Shown here in pieces: positions 1 through 8,546 of a DNA stretch of 64,000 nt. The translations under genes were made by a program, and so were the position numbers. Source of the stretch: Olleya sp. Hel_I_94 (GTDB taxonomy: Bacteria; Bacteroidota; Bacteroidia; Flavobacteriales; Flavobacteriaceae); NCBI RefSeq assembly GCF_007827365.1, contig NZ_VISI01000002.1, positions 749,001 to 813,000 on the forward strand, read 5' to 3'. The notes below the pieces were generated by a model. The model was given only the letters and a program-made list of their open reading frames with translations, made no database searches and was not told where the DNA came from. Every line of letters begins with the position of its first letter. The first letter of the stretch is position 1.

Positions 1-1
1 G

Positions 2-490
2 CAATTTAGAGAAGGTATAAATCGTGTTTTAGTTGCTACTGATGTAATGGCACGTGGATTAGATATTGATAACGTAACACACGTTTTTAACTTTGATACA
101 CCAGACTATCCAGAAAACTACATGCACAGAATTGGTAGAACAGGTCGTGCGGAACGCGAAGGACAAGCAGTTGTTTTTAGTACCGAAAAAGAACAGGACA
201 GTCTTGAAAAAATTGAAAGTCTAATGCAAATGGACATTCCGGAATTGCAAATTCCAGAGGAAGTTGAAATCTCTACAGAGTTGATTGAAGAAGAACGCAC
301 TGTAATTAAAGAACGTAACAATCCAACCAAACGTAAAGACATTGATGCACCTGGACCTGCTTTTCATGAAAAATCAGAAAAAAATAGTAAAGAAAATTTA
401 GGTGGTAGTTATAAATTTAAAATTGCTGCCAAGTATAAAAAGCCAAAAACTAGAGGTGATAAAAATTACAATAAACGTAATAAGAAATAA
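2..490 (+). CDS. DEAD-box RNA helicase, C-terminal part (5' end outside window)
   Basis: The gene is cut by the window edge; the last 162 residues are visible and the reading frame is open back to base 2. They begin inside the RecA2 domain: [15 protein letters not shown] is helicase motif V and HRIGRTGRA is motif VI, which bind ATP and RNA. The last ~80 residues are a charged, lysine- and asparagine-rich tail of the kind RhlE/DbpA-like helicases use to hold RNA. The likely role is ATP-dependent remodelling of RNA in ribosome assembly or cold adaptation. An ATG at 47 is internal to motif V and is not the true start. A strong hairpin terminator follows directly after the stop codon. The family is certain; the subfamily (RhlE-like) is a guess. 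Confidence 0.93.
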   Translation, partial: QFREGINRVLVATDVMARGLDIDNVTHVFNFDTPDYPENYMHRIGRTGRAEREGQAVVFSTEKEQDSLEKIESLMQMDIPELQIPEEVEISTELIEEERTVIKERNNPTKRKDIDAPGPAFHEKSEKNSKENLGGSYKFKIAAKYKKPKTRGDKNYNKRNKK

Positions 491-520
491 AAAAAGCGAG
501 CTAAATAGCTCGCTTTTTTT
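491..520 (+). terminator. Intrinsic terminator after the helicase gene
   Basis: The stem AGCGAGCT / AGCTCGCT with a short AAAT-type loop has an A-run before it and seven T after it. It starts next to the helicase stop codon. The A-run and T-run make it usable from both strands, so it may also end transcription from the leftward gene at 541-1506. Confidence 0.9.
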
Positions 521-540
521 ATTTCTAAAAATCTTATAAC

Positions 541-1506
541 CTAATCCATATTATCTTGACTAACAATATTTCCTTGTTGATCATAAGTTGTTGATCCAGT
601 TTCTTCTCCATTCTCATAATTGATTTTGTACTCTACACCTCCATTTTCAAAATATTGCGTAAACCGACCATGCTGCTCACCATCCTTAAAATTAGTGGTT
701 ACAAATAATTTTCCGTTAGGATGATATTTTTTCACTTCTCCAACAAAATTATTAGTTCTTAAATCTATGCTACCCTCTTGCTGTATTGTGCCATCATCAA
801 AATATGTCACTGTTTTTTTTGGCGTTTTCAAAATCAAATCTCTTATCTGTTCTGATATGTTTTTTATAGACTCTTCTCTCTTTAAACTTCTACTTTCCAA
901 CTCGTCCCTTACACGATCAATAACTCTATTGGTATTACTTCTTTCATTCTTGTAATTTTCTTTAACTTCTATACATCTAGTACGTGAATTTAAATATTCA
1001 TTTTTACTACGTATTCCCTCGTTAATTGCATTATTATAAAGTTTTACATTGTTAGAATAATTATTATACTCTTTGTTACAATTGGATTTATTATAGATGT
1101 TATTTTTACATAAATTATATGTCGTTTCACTTAGTGTCACCATCGCTTTTAAAGTGGACAACCTCCTATCTAATTCTTTTCTTTTATTGTGATTAGCTTC
1201 AAAAGCTTTGCATATAGCAGTATCATCTGGATTTTTGTTATTGATCTTAAAGCTTACATTTAAATGATTCATTTTACTTTCAGTTTCCATTAAATCTAAT
1301 TCATGCTCCACCTCCAAGTCTTGCCAATCAATTACCAATTGTACTGCATTGTTGTCTTCTATTACTTTTTTTATAAAAGCAACATTTTCTGGATTATGAT
1401 TATTGAAATATTGATCTGCCAATTCTGAATAGTCTTGACTAAAAATTGAATTGATAAAAACTAAAAAAAAGACTACTAACAATTTGATTTTAAGAATACT
1501 ATTCAT
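541..1506 (-). CDS. Exported coiled-coil protein with C-terminal MORN-type repeats
   Basis: This is a 321-residue protein of unknown function. Residues 1-24 form a typical signal peptide (hydrophobic core, then SIFSQD), so it is exported. Residues ~60-220 are rich in Glu, Lys, Asn and Arg and look alpha-helical/coiled-coil, with several Cys (positions near 100-180). Residues ~235-315 carry short YhpNGk-like repeats (for example KKYHPNGKLFV and QYFENGGVEYK), the pattern of MORN_2/YwqK-type antitoxin-like repeats common in Bacteroidota surface proteins. The repeats suggest a structural or binding role, not catalysis. No adjoining gene points to a pathway. The 160 bases upstream show no recognisable element. 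Confidence 0.75.
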   Translation of the reverse strand: MNSILKIKLLVVFFLVFINSIFSQDYSELADQYFNNHNPENVAFIKKVIEDNNAVQLVIDWQDLEVEHELDLMETESKMNHLNVSFKINNKNPDDTAICKAFEANHNKRKELDRRLSTLKAMVTLSETTYNLCKNNIYNKSNCNKEYNNYSNNVKLYNNAINEGIRSKNEYLNSRTRCIEVKENYKNERSNTNRVIDRVRDELESRSLKREESIKNISEQIRDLILKTPKKTVTYFDDGTIQQEGSIDLRTNNFVGEVKKYHPNGKLFVTTNFKDGEQHGRFTQYFENGGVEYKINYENGEETGSTTYDQQGNIVSQDNMD

Positions 1507-1668
1507 TTTATAAATTTTAACATTTAACCAACAAGATAGAAAATTATGTTAAAAATTAAAATCTTCCGTATTAAATATGCGTCAATTTTATGTAAACATG
1601 TCTTGGTAAAGACATTTATTACTCCTGCTTTAAATACTGTAATTTAATGTAACGGTATTATATAAATT

Positions 1669-2160
1669 TTAATGTAAACTAACCACACGACTCATTTGCC
1701 ATATATTTGCTTCTTTTTTCCATATCACTATAAACTTGCTAGGCTTGGATATGGCATTAGGTTCTTGATTATTATAAAATGTATGCATACCTATTTGCAC
1801 TGCTCCAAAATTATTAATTGGATATACCTCAACACTTCCCATTACCAATTGTCTAGTTACTTTACCGCAAATATTATTTTTTAAGCCTTCCATATAATCT
1901 GATTTAGAAGTCATTAAGCCACCATTATCGTGATAAAATTCTAAATTTTCAGGAATCATTTTATTTTGTAAGATTAAATCACATGTATTATAAGCTTCAA
2001 AATAAATCCGATCTTGCTCTAAAATTGTATTATACAACGTTTTATTTACAATCTCCTGAGGCTTTACGTTGTCTACTTTTATAACGGTTTTAATTTTACA
2101 GGAACTTATTAGTACTAATAATAGGAAATAAATAAGACTTTTAGTTTTGCTGATTTTCAT
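1669..2160 (-). CDS. Lipoprotein with NTF2/SnoaL-like (DUF4440-type) domain
   Basis: This 163-residue protein begins with a lipoprotein signal peptide; the lipobox ends in LISSC, with Cys at about residue 21, so the mature protein is predicted to be lipid-anchored. From ~residue 45 the sequence has the features of the small NTF2-like fold: an acidic helix (DRIYFEAYNTCDL), then FYHDNGG and a C-terminal strand ending in W-K-K...I-W-Q-M-S-R-V, a pattern typical of DUF4440 proteins. These domains bind small ligands or act as accessory domains; the activity here is unknown. It is downstream of lpdA on the same strand but separated by a terminator, so it is probably its own unit. Confidence 0.7.
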   Translation of the reverse strand: MKISKTKSLIYFLLLVLISSCKIKTVIKVDNVKPQEIVNKTLYNTILEQDRIYFEAYNTCDLILQNKMIPENLEFYHDNGGLMTSKSDYMEGLKNNICGKVTRQLVMGSVEVYPINNFGAVQIGMHTFYNNQEPNAISKPSKFIVIWKKEANIWQMSRVVSLH

Positions 2161-2245
2161 GATTAATAGTTATTGGTTAAGCATTAATTAATTAGTTACT
2201 TAATAAAGAGACTGTATAGTATTATATGTTACAGTTTTAACAAAA

Positions 2246-2276
2246 AAAAGCGAACCAAATTGGCTCGCTTTTTTTT
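2246..2276 (-). terminator. Intrinsic terminator downstream of lpdA
   Basis: The stem AAGCGA-x-CCA / TGG-x-TCGCTT has a 3-base loop, one mismatch, and A/T runs on both sides. On the minus strand it lies just after the lpdA stop codon and after the hairpin element at 2279-2295. Confidence 0.85.
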
Positions 2277-2278
2277 CG

Positions 2279-2295
2279 TTTCCGCGAAAGCGGAA
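2279..2295. repeat. Short hairpin element, copy after the lpdA stop codon
   Basis: The sequence TTTCCGCGAAAGCGGAA contains a perfect TTCCGC / GCGGAA stem with a GAAA tetraloop. It is 14 bases beyond the lpdA stop. Near-identical copies occur at 3721-3738, 61091-61108 and 52444-52461, with a variant at 62417-62435. Confidence 0.85.
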
Positions 2296-2309
2296 TATTA
2301 ATTTAATTT

Positions 2310-3710
2310 TTAAACATGCAAAGCACGATCATCAGTTGCAGCTAAAGCAGCTTCTTTTACCGCTTCTGCAAATGTTGGATGTGCATGTGACATACGCGAA
2401 ATATCTTCGGCAGATGCTCTAAATTCCATAGCAACTACTGCTTCTGCAATTAGATCTGCACAACGTGCACCAATCATGTGTACACCTAATACTTCGTCTG
2501 TCTTTTTATCTGCAAGGATTTTTACAAATCCATCTAAGTCTCCTCCTGCTCTAGCACGACCTAACGCTCTAAACGGAAATTGACCTACTTTATAATCTAC
2601 TCCAGATTCTTTTAACTCTTCTTCTGTTTTACCAACAGCAGCAACTTCTGGCCATGTGTAAACAACACCAGGAATTAAGTTATAATCTATATGTGGTTTT
2701 TGACCTGCTAAAGTTTCAGCAACAAAAACACCTTCTTCTTCAGCTTTATGCGCCAACATTGCACCTTTTACAACATCTCCAATAGCGTAAATATTAGATA
2801 CATTAGTTTGTAAATGGTCGTTAACTTCTACTTGACCTCTGTCTGTTAATTTAACTCCAGCAGCTTCTGCATTTAAACCATCAGTAAAAGGCTTACGTCC
2901 AACAGACACTAAACAATAGTCTCCTTTAAACTCAACAACTTCTCCTTTTTTGTTTTCTGCTTTAACAATTACTTCATCTCCAACACGCTCTACTGACTGT
3001 ACTTTGTGAGATAACATCATGTTAAACTTAGCCTTTTTAAAGACTTTATTCAACTCTTTAGACAAAGCTCCATCCATTCCTGGAATAATTCTGTCCATAT
3101 ACTCTATAACAGTAACCTCTGCACCTAAACGTCTGTAAACTTGACCTAACTCTAAACCAATAACACCACCACCAATCACAATCATGTGCTTAGGGATTTC
3201 TTTAAGTTTTAATGCTTCAGTAGAAGTAATAATACGCTCTTTATCTAAAGTAATAAATGGTAAAGTAGATGGTTTACTACCTGTAGCTATAATCGTATTT
3301 TTTGCTTCGATTGTAGTTGTTTCTTCACCTTCGATAACAATGTGTGTAGCATCTTTAAAACTACCAACTCCTGTAAAAACGTCGATGTTGTTTTTCTTCA
3401 TTAAAAAGTCAACACCACCAGTAGTTTGATCTACAACTGCTTGCTTACGACCAATCATTTTTTCTAAATTCACTTTAATATCTCCCGGAATTTCGATCCC
3501 ATGATCTTCAAAGTGTTTGGTTGCTTCTTCATAATGATGCGAAGAGGCTAATAGTGCTTTACTTGGTATACATCCTACATTTAAACATGTTCCACCTAAA
3601 GTAGAATATTTTTCAATAATTGCAGTTTTCATTCCTAATTGTGCGCAACGTATTGCTGCTACATATCCACCAGGACCTGAACCGATAATTGCTACGTCGT
3701 ATTGACTCAT
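2310..3710 (-). CDS. lpdA: Dihydrolipoyl dehydrogenase (E3)
   Basis: LpdA reoxidises the lipoyl groups of 2-oxoacid dehydrogenase complexes and the glycine cleavage system, passing electrons through FAD to NAD+. The 466-residue product starts at MSQYDVAIIGSGPGG, the FAD-binding Rossmann motif. GGTCLNVGCIPSK gives the redox disulfide Cys42-Cys47, VIGGGVIGLE is the NAD-binding loop, and HAHPTFAE near the C-terminus holds the catalytic His. The frame stays open upstream to an ATG at 3842, but that extension is not E3-like and lies upstream of a good -7 box at 3762-3769, so 3710 is preferred. The gene is bracketed by two copies of a short hairpin element. It is a single gene, not inside a dehydrogenase operon. 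Confidence 0.96.
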   Translation of the reverse strand: MSQYDVAIIGSGPGGYVAAIRCAQLGMKTAIIEKYSTLGGTCLNVGCIPSKALLASSHHYEEATKHFEDHGIEIPGDIKVNLEKMIGRKQAVVDQTTGGVDFLMKKNNIDVFTGVGSFKDATHIVIEGEETTTIEAKNTIIATGSKPSTLPFITLDKERIITSTEALKLKEIPKHMIVIGGGVIGLELGQVYRRLGAEVTVIEYMDRIIPGMDGALSKELNKVFKKAKFNMMLSHKVQSVERVGDEVIVKAENKKGEVVEFKGDYCLVSVGRKPFTDGLNAEAAGVKLTDRGQVEVNDHLQTNVSNIYAIGDVVKGAMLAHKAEEEGVFVAETLAGQKPHIDYNLIPGVVYTWPEVAAVGKTEEELKESGVDYKVGQFPFRALGRARAGGDLDGFVKILADKKTDEVLGVHMIGARCADLIAEAVVAMEFRASAEDISRMSHAHPTFAEAVKEAALAATDDRALHV

Positions 3711-3720
3711 ATATTTTGTT

Positions 3721-3738
3721 TTTTCGCTTTCGCGGAAA
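3721..3738 (-). repeat. Short hairpin element, copy in the lpdA leader
   Basis: Read on the minus strand the sequence is TTTCCGCGAAAGCGAAAA. It ends 10 bases before the lpdA ATG and, if the -7 box at 3762-3769 is used, lies in the transcribed leader. The stem CGC-GAAA-GCG would put a small hairpin right at the ribosome entry region. Confidence 0.85.
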
Positions 3739-3761
3739 TTAATAATTGTTATAATATTAAA

Positions 3762-3769
3762 CAAAAGTA
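3762..3769 (-). promoter_or_regulatory. Predicted -7 box of the lpdA promoter
   Basis: TACTTTTG on the minus strand fits the Bacteroidota consensus TAnnTTTG. It predicts a start of transcription near 3757 and a leader of about 45 bases. No TTG was seen at the usual 19-20 base distance upstream. Confidence 0.5.
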
Positions 3770-3976
3770 CGATTTGTGTCTGTAATAATGAAGTAGAAAC
3801 ACCTAATTTTATTATACGCTTAACAGTAAGCCATAAAAACATAAAAGTCCATAAAAATCAAATTATTATTTGACTAGTTACAGACTTGTTATGAAGGTTT
3901 CCCTTAAGATTAATAGCACTGTAAAATTGCACAATACTGATAATTAACACAATACTTAAATTGAGTAAATTTAATT

Positions 3977-4747
3977 TTAAATTAGATTTTTATTAAATTT
4001 TAGCATACCAACTAACTCGCCAGTGGAAGAAATTTTTAATTTTTTTAGAATATTACGTCTGTGCGTGTCTACGGTATGCGAGCTGATATTTAATTTTTCT
4101 GAAATCTCCTTGCTTGTTAAGTTTAACACTAATAATCTAATAACATCACGCTCTCTATTACTAATAGACTCTTTTAATAATTTCTGAGAAAAATTATTAA
4201 AATATATAGTTTCATACTCATTATTAGCGTTTAGTAATTTAGCAGTTGCTGTGATATGCATTTTAATTTTTGGATCCAAAACCGTATAATGTGCCAATCC
4301 TATTATAGGCTTCATATCTAAATCAAAAGACAAAGGTGTGGTGTTTTGCACAATGTTAACATAGGTATCGTTTCCGTTTTTAAACCTGTAATTCCAAGTG
4401 TAATTAGTCTTACTTCTGTCTGTCGGTTTAATTTCAGTCAAGGTAAACTCCATTAATTGATTCATGGCACTTAACCAAACCTCTATATCCTCTGGATGAA
4501 TTCGACTCCAAAAACACCTCATCCCTTGTGTTTTTAACACGTTAGGATCTATGCCTAAGCAGGAACTAAGATTTTTACTGATATACTCAAATTTTAAATC
4601 CTGTGTATTGGTTACGCAAAAAAAGGTGGAACTATAGGGTAAGTAACTATCCAATTCCATCATTTTTTTAATATGTGTTTCTAGTGACGGTTTTTCATAG
4701 GATTTAAATATATTTTTATATAGTTCCTTGATTTGTGAATACTTCAT
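3977..4747 (-). CDS. PAS-like/LuxR-type transcriptional regulator
   Basis: This 256-residue regulator has two parts. Residues ~35-170 resemble a PAS sensor fold, with the PAS-typical IHPEDIEVW segment and a YRFKNGNDTYVNI strand near its end. Residues ~190-250 are a GerE/LuxR-type HTH: SNRERDVIRLL, then TSKEISEKLNISSHTVDTHR and ILKKL. No signal peptide or membrane segment is visible, so it senses something in the cytoplasm. Proteins of this layout are frequent single regulators in Flavobacteriaceae with unknown ligands. It is followed by an Lrp-type gene on the same strand, 49 bases upstream in transcription order. Its target is not evident. Confidence 0.85.
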   Translation of the reverse strand: MKYSQIKELYKNIFKSYEKPSLETHIKKMMELDSYLPYSSTFFCVTNTQDLKFEYISKNLSSCLGIDPNVLKTQGMRCFWSRIHPEDIEVWLSAMNQLMEFTLTEIKPTDRSKTNYTWNYRFKNGNDTYVNIVQNTTPLSFDLDMKPIIGLAHYTVLDPKIKMHITATAKLLNANNEYETIYFNNFSQKLLKESISNRERDVIRLLVLNLTSKEISEKLNISSHTVDTHRRNILKKLKISSTGELVGMLKFNKNLI

Positions 4748-4796
4748 TTAAAAATTATTAATAGCGATTAATTTTTAAACAAGTTATAAAAAAAAA

Positions 4797-5255
4797 TTAA
4801 ATTGGTATGGCAGTAGTACTTTTTACTTCACTGATAACAAACATACTATGTGTACTTCCAATGTGGTTTATATTGGTAAGTTTTTCTACCATAAACTCCC
4901 TAAACGCTTCCATATCTTTAACCATAACTTTTAATAAGTAGTCATAATCACCACTAATATGATGACATTCTAAAACCTCTGTTAAGTTGGTTACCTCCTT
5001 TTCAAACTGTACTACATATTCTTGGATGTGTTGCGATAGTTTTATGTGACAAAAGGCTACAAAACTTTTTTCCACCTTTTCCTTTTTAACTAAAGCGACA
5101 TATTTATTAATTACACCATTGTTTTCAAGTTTTTTAATACGCTCAAAAACAGCAGTAACGGATAAATTTAACTTGTTAGATAACTCTTTATTAGTCTGTT
5201 TACTATCGTTTTGTAACAATTGTAGTAGTTTTTTGTCAATGGCATCAAAGGTCAT
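4797..5255 (-). CDS. Lrp/AsnC family transcriptional regulator
   Basis: This 152-residue protein has an N-terminal HTH (DKKLLQLLQNDSKQTNKEL...SVTAVFERIKKLE) and a C-terminal RAM/effector domain (V...CHHISGDYDYLLKVMVKD), the full Lrp/AsnC architecture. These regulators bind amino acids and control amino-acid metabolism genes. It is divergent from the PLP lyase at 5419, with a 163-base shared regulatory region, so that gene is the obvious target; autoregulation is also likely. The ligand is unknown; methionine or a branched-chain amino acid would fit the neighbour. Confidence 0.93.
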   Translation of the reverse strand: MTFDAIDKKLLQLLQNDSKQTNKELSNKLNLSVTAVFERIKKLENNGVINKYVALVKKEKVEKSFVAFCHIKLSQHIQEYVVQFEKEVTNLTEVLECHHISGDYDYLLKVMVKDMEAFREFMVEKLTNINHIGSTHSMFVISEVKSTTAIPI

Positions 5256-5376
5256 AATGGAAAAATTTTCAGTGGAATTAAATTAAAATCAAATATACAT
5301 AATTTATTTTCTGTATAATTAGTAATATTTAGTTTTAAAATCTAAATTTAATCATATCTATTGATTATTAATCTAA

Positions 5377-5394
5377 CATCATTGATATTTGATG
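5377..5394. promoter_or_regulatory. Candidate Lrp operator between the divergent genes
   Basis: CATCATTGATATTTGATG has CATCA / TGATG arms and an AT-rich centre. It lies 25 bases before the start of the PLP lyase, in the region shared with the lrp-like gene. Assignment to Lrp is by position only. Confidence 0.35.
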
Positions 5395-5418
5395 TAATCA
5401 TTACTAAAACTAATACAA

Positions 5419-6633
5419 ATGAAATTTAAACCAGCAGATAATATTCAAGACTTACAATATTTTGGAGAATTTGGAGGAGTAAACCCCTCAATATCAGACT
5501 CGTCTACCTACACTTTTTTGAAAGCAAAAACCATGTTTGATACTTTTGAGGGTAATACAGATGGATGCTATTTATACTCTAGACACTCTACACCTTCAAA
5601 CCTTTATTTAGGTGAAGCATTAGCTGCTATGGAAGGAACAGAAAGTGCCAATGTTGCAGGATCAGGAATGGGAGCAATAACACCTACCCTTTTGCAACTA
5701 TGTGGTGCTGGTGATCATATTGTTTCTAGCCGAACGATTTATGGTGGTACTTACGCGTTTTTAAAGAATTTTACGCCAAGAATGAACATCCAAACGTCGT
5801 TTGTAGATATTACAAAATTAGATGTTGTTGAAGCTGCAATTACTAAAAACACAAAAGTTTTGTATTGCGAGTCTGTAAGTAACCCTTTATTGGAAGTTGC
5901 AGATATTAAAGGTTTAGCTACTTTGGCTAAAAAGCACAACTTAACCTTAGTTGTAGACAATACGTTTTCACCCTTATCTATTTCGCCAGCACAATTAGGT
6001 GCAGATATAGTAATACATAGTTTAACCAAATTTATAAATGGATCTTCGGATACTATGGGAGGCGTTGTTTGTGCTAGCACTGAGTTTATAAACTCTCTTA
6101 AAAGTGTCATTGATGGTGCAAGTATGTTACTTGGTGCTTCTATGGACAGTTTACGCTCTGCTTCGATTTTAAAAAATATGAGAACACTGCATATCAGAAT
6201 GAAGCAACACAGTAAAAATGCGTCTTATTTAGCCGAAAAATTTGAAGGACTAGGTATTAAAACAGTATATCCAGGATTAGCTTCTCATCCATCTCATGAC
6301 GTTTTTAAATCTATGATGAATGAAGCTTATGGTTTTGGAGGTATGCTTACTATTGATGCAGGATCTTTAGATAAAGCCAATGCGTTAATGGAATTAATGC
6401 AAGAAAAAAACGTAGGTTATTTAGCAGTAAGTTTAGGATTTTATAAAACCTTATTTAGTGCTCCAGGAACCTCTACCTCTTCAGAAATACCACAAGAGGA
6501 ACAAGCAGAAATGGGATTAAGCGAAGGTCTAATTAGATTTTCTATTGGATTGGATGACGATATAGAGCGTACTTTTAACATTATAAAAGCATGTATGATT
6601 GAAGTTGGTGTTTTACAATTAGAAACAGCATAA
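5419..6633 (+). CDS. Cys/Met-metabolism PLP enzyme (methionine gamma-lyase/cystathionine gamma-synthase family)
   Basis: This 404-residue fold-type I PLP enzyme belongs to the gamma-family. YSRHSTPSNLYLGEALAAMEG and the later SRTIYGGTYAFL match the cofactor-phosphate and substrate region, VVDNTFSPLS holds the Asp that contacts the pyridine ring, and HSLTKFINGSSDTMGG carries the Schiff-base lysine, Lys204. The family cleaves or exchanges the gamma-substituent of methionine, homocysteine or cystathionine. Divergence from an Lrp-type regulator and an Na+/H+ antiporter just downstream suggest amino-acid catabolism (a methionine gamma-lyase giving 2-oxobutyrate, ammonia and methanethiol), but biosynthetic roles cannot be excluded from sequence alone. 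A clear terminator follows. Confidence 0.87.
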   Translation: MKFKPADNIQDLQYFGEFGGVNPSISDSSTYTFLKAKTMFDTFEGNTDGCYLYSRHSTPSNLYLGEALAAMEGTESANVAGSGMGAITPTLLQLCGAGDHIVSSRTIYGGTYAFLKNFTPRMNIQTSFVDITKLDVVEAAITKNTKVLYCESVSNPLLEVADIKGLATLAKKHNLTLVVDNTFSPLSISPAQLGADIVIHSLTKFINGSSDTMGGVVCASTEFINSLKSVIDGASMLLGASMDSLRSASILKNMRTLHIRMKQHSKNASYLAEKFEGLGIKTVYPGLASHPSHDVFKSMMNEAYGFGGMLTIDAGSLDKANALMELMQEKNVGYLAVSLGFYKTLFSAPGTSTSSEIPQEEQAEMGLSEGLIRFSIGLDDDIERTFNIIKACMIEVGVLQLETA

Positions 6634-6659
6634 ATTGATAAGTATTTTTTTTTTTTAAT

Positions 6660-6692
6660 AAAAGCCTGAGCAAATACAATGTTCAGGCTTTT
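6660..6692 (+). terminator. Intrinsic terminator after the PLP lyase
   Basis: A perfect 10-base stem AAAAGCCTGA / TCAGGCTTTT encloses a 13-base loop. The 240 bases from here to the nhaC start are AT-rich and I see no other gene or clear operator in them. Confidence 0.85.
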
Positions 6693-6932
6693 ATATTTTC
6701 ATTTAAAAAAGTACAAAAACCACATGCATTAAAGCTTGTAACTATACTTCAAATTAACCCAAATTCAATGCTAAATTATCCTTTCCAAATTCACTTAAAT
6801 ATTAATCAGAAGTTAGTAGAATAATTAATTTTGATACCAATTACATTTAACTTACTAATTTTCAGCACATAAATCCATTTGCATAACTTATTGTAAAATC
6901 GTAACATTACAACACTAAAAAAACTAACTAAC

Positions 6933-8405
6933 ATGCAAGACGACAATATTTCAGAATTTAAAGCAAACGATCAAAATATAGTTGAAAATAAAGAACTTAA
7001 TTTTATTGAAGCTCTAATTCCTGTCGTGATACTTATGGCAATGTTGGCTTACAACATTTTTTTTGTAGAAGGTCAAGAGTGGTTTGGAACTTATACTAAC
7101 CAAATTATACTGCTTTTAGGTGGTGCATCTGCAGCTGTTGTAGGATTATTTAATAAAGTTTCTGTTAAACCTATGATTAAAGAAATCTGGGAAAACCTAC
7201 AAAGTGTTTTTGTTCCTATCATGATTTTATTTTTAGTTGGCGCTTTAGCTGGTACTTGGTTAGTCAGTGGTGTAATTCCTGCAATGGTATATTATGGACT
7301 ACAAGTGTTAAGTCCTGCTATATTTTTACCAGCTTCTGTAATTATTTGTGCTATTATATCCATAGCAACAGGAAGTTCTTGGACAACTTCTGCAACCGTT
7401 GGAATTGCATTAATAGGTATTGGAAGCGCATTAGGCATTAGTCCTGGTATGATTGCTGGTGCTGTAATATCTGGAGCCTATTTTGGAGATAAAATGTCAC
7501 CTTTAAGTGATACCACAAACCTTGCTCCTGCTATGGCTGGAACAGATTTATTTACACACATTAGGTACATGACCTTTACAACTGTACCAACTATAATAAT
7601 TACTCTAATTGCTTTTGGAATTATGAGTGCGACAATAGATACCACAGGAAGTGCTGATATAAGTGGCTTATTAACCAGTATCGATGGTACATTTAATATC
7701 ACACCTATGTTATTTATTGTACCATTGGTTGTCATTGTTTTAATATTATTTAAAACTAAACCTTTAGTCGCCTTAGTTACTGGAGTTATACTAGCAGCTA
7801 TTTTTGCTGTTATATTTCAATCAAACGTATTAAATGGATTAGCAGACTCAAACTTTACTGCCATTATAAAATCTATTTTAACAGACACGCAAATCACGAC
7901 AGATAACGATAAACTTAACGACTTATTTAGTGCTGGTGGTATGCAAGGTATGCTTTGGACCATCCTTTTAATTTGTTGCGCAATGGTTTTTGGAGGTATT
8001 ATGGATGCTATTGGTGCATTATCAAGACTAACAAAAGCCCTTTTAAAATTAGCAACTTCAGTATTTGGATTATTTGCTAGTACTGTTATTAGCTGTTTAG
8101 GTTTAAATGCAATTGCAAGTGACCAATATCTAGCGTTAGTAATACCTGGTAAAATGTTTAAAAAAGCCTATGAAGATAAAGGTCTTGCTCCAGAAAATTT
8201 AAGTCGTACTTTGGAAGATTCTGGAACTGTAACCTCTGTACTTATACCATGGAATACTTGTGGTGCCTACCAATCTGGTGTTTTAGGTGTTGGTGTTGGA
8301 GAATATTTTGTGTATGCCATTTTTAATTGGCTTAGTCCTTTTACAACCTTATTTTTTGCTGCACTTAATCTTAAAATAAGAATGTTAAAAGATAAATCAT
8401 TATAA
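6933..8405 (+). CDS. nhaC: NhaC family Na+/H+ antiporter
   Basis: This 490-residue inner-membrane protein has about 11-12 hydrophobic segments. The most diagnostic stretch, GDKMSPLSDTTNLAP around residues 185-200, is the conserved half-helix of the NhaC branch of the ion-transporter superfamily; GSSWTTSATVGIALIGIG precedes it and VLIPWNTCGAYQSGVLGV near residue 435 is its inverted-repeat partner. The protein exchanges Na+ for H+ and helps with salt and pH homeostasis, which fits a marine habitat; some relatives are amino-acid/H+ exchangers. It has its own promoter region and terminator, so co-transcription with the upstream lyase is unlikely. Confidence 0.93.
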   Translation: MQDDNISEFKANDQNIVENKELNFIEALIPVVILMAMLAYNIFFVEGQEWFGTYTNQIILLLGGASAAVVGLFNKVSVKPMIKEIWENLQSVFVPIMILFLVGALAGTWLVSGVIPAMVYYGLQVLSPAIFLPASVIICAIISIATGSSWTTSATVGIALIGIGSALGISPGMIAGAVISGAYFGDKMSPLSDTTNLAPAMAGTDLFTHIRYMTFTTVPTIIITLIAFGIMSATIDTTGSADISGLLTSIDGTFNITPMLFIVPLVVIVLILFKTKPLVALVTGVILAAIFAVIFQSNVLNGLADSNFTAIIKSILTDTQITTDNDKLNDLFSAGGMQGMLWTILLICCAMVFGGIMDAIGALSRLTKALLKLATSVFGLFASTVISCLGLNAIASDQYLALVIPGKMFKKAYEDKGLAPENLSRTLEDSGTVTSVLIPWNTCGAYQSGVLGVGVGEYFVYAIFNWLSPFTTLFFAALNLKIRMLKDKSL

Positions 8406-8443
8406 ATTATACCTTTTCACATTAACTATAATTAAAATTTATA

Positions 8444-8483
8444 GCCTAATAAGATTTAAAAATTTTATTAGGCTTGTTTTTTT
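8444..8483 (+). terminator. Intrinsic terminator after nhaC
   Basis: The stem GCCTAATAA / TTATTAGGC is perfect over 9 pairs with a 12-base loop and is followed by TTGTTTTTTT. The TTG in this tail is also the best -33 box for the ahpC promoter. Confidence 0.88.
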
Positions 8484-8503
8484 AATATCATGCTGTACTT
8501 TTG
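8474..8503 (+). promoter_or_regulatory. Predicted ahpC-operon promoter (-33 TTG, -7 TACTTTTG)
   Basis: TTG at 8474-8476, a 19-base spacer, and TACTTTTG followed by C at 8496-8503 match the Bacteroidota primary-sigma consensus (TTG, 19-21 bases, TAnnTTTGC). It is one of the clearest promoters in the window and overlaps the nhaC terminator tail. Confidence 0.7.
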
Positions 8504-8546
8504 CAAACTGAAAAAACAAAGTAATTAATTATAAAAATTTAAACAA

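Noticed and set aside
3711..3842. 44-residue N-terminal extension of LpdA
   Set aside because: The FAD motif begins right after MSQYD as in other E3 enzymes, and the predicted promoter lies inside the extension.
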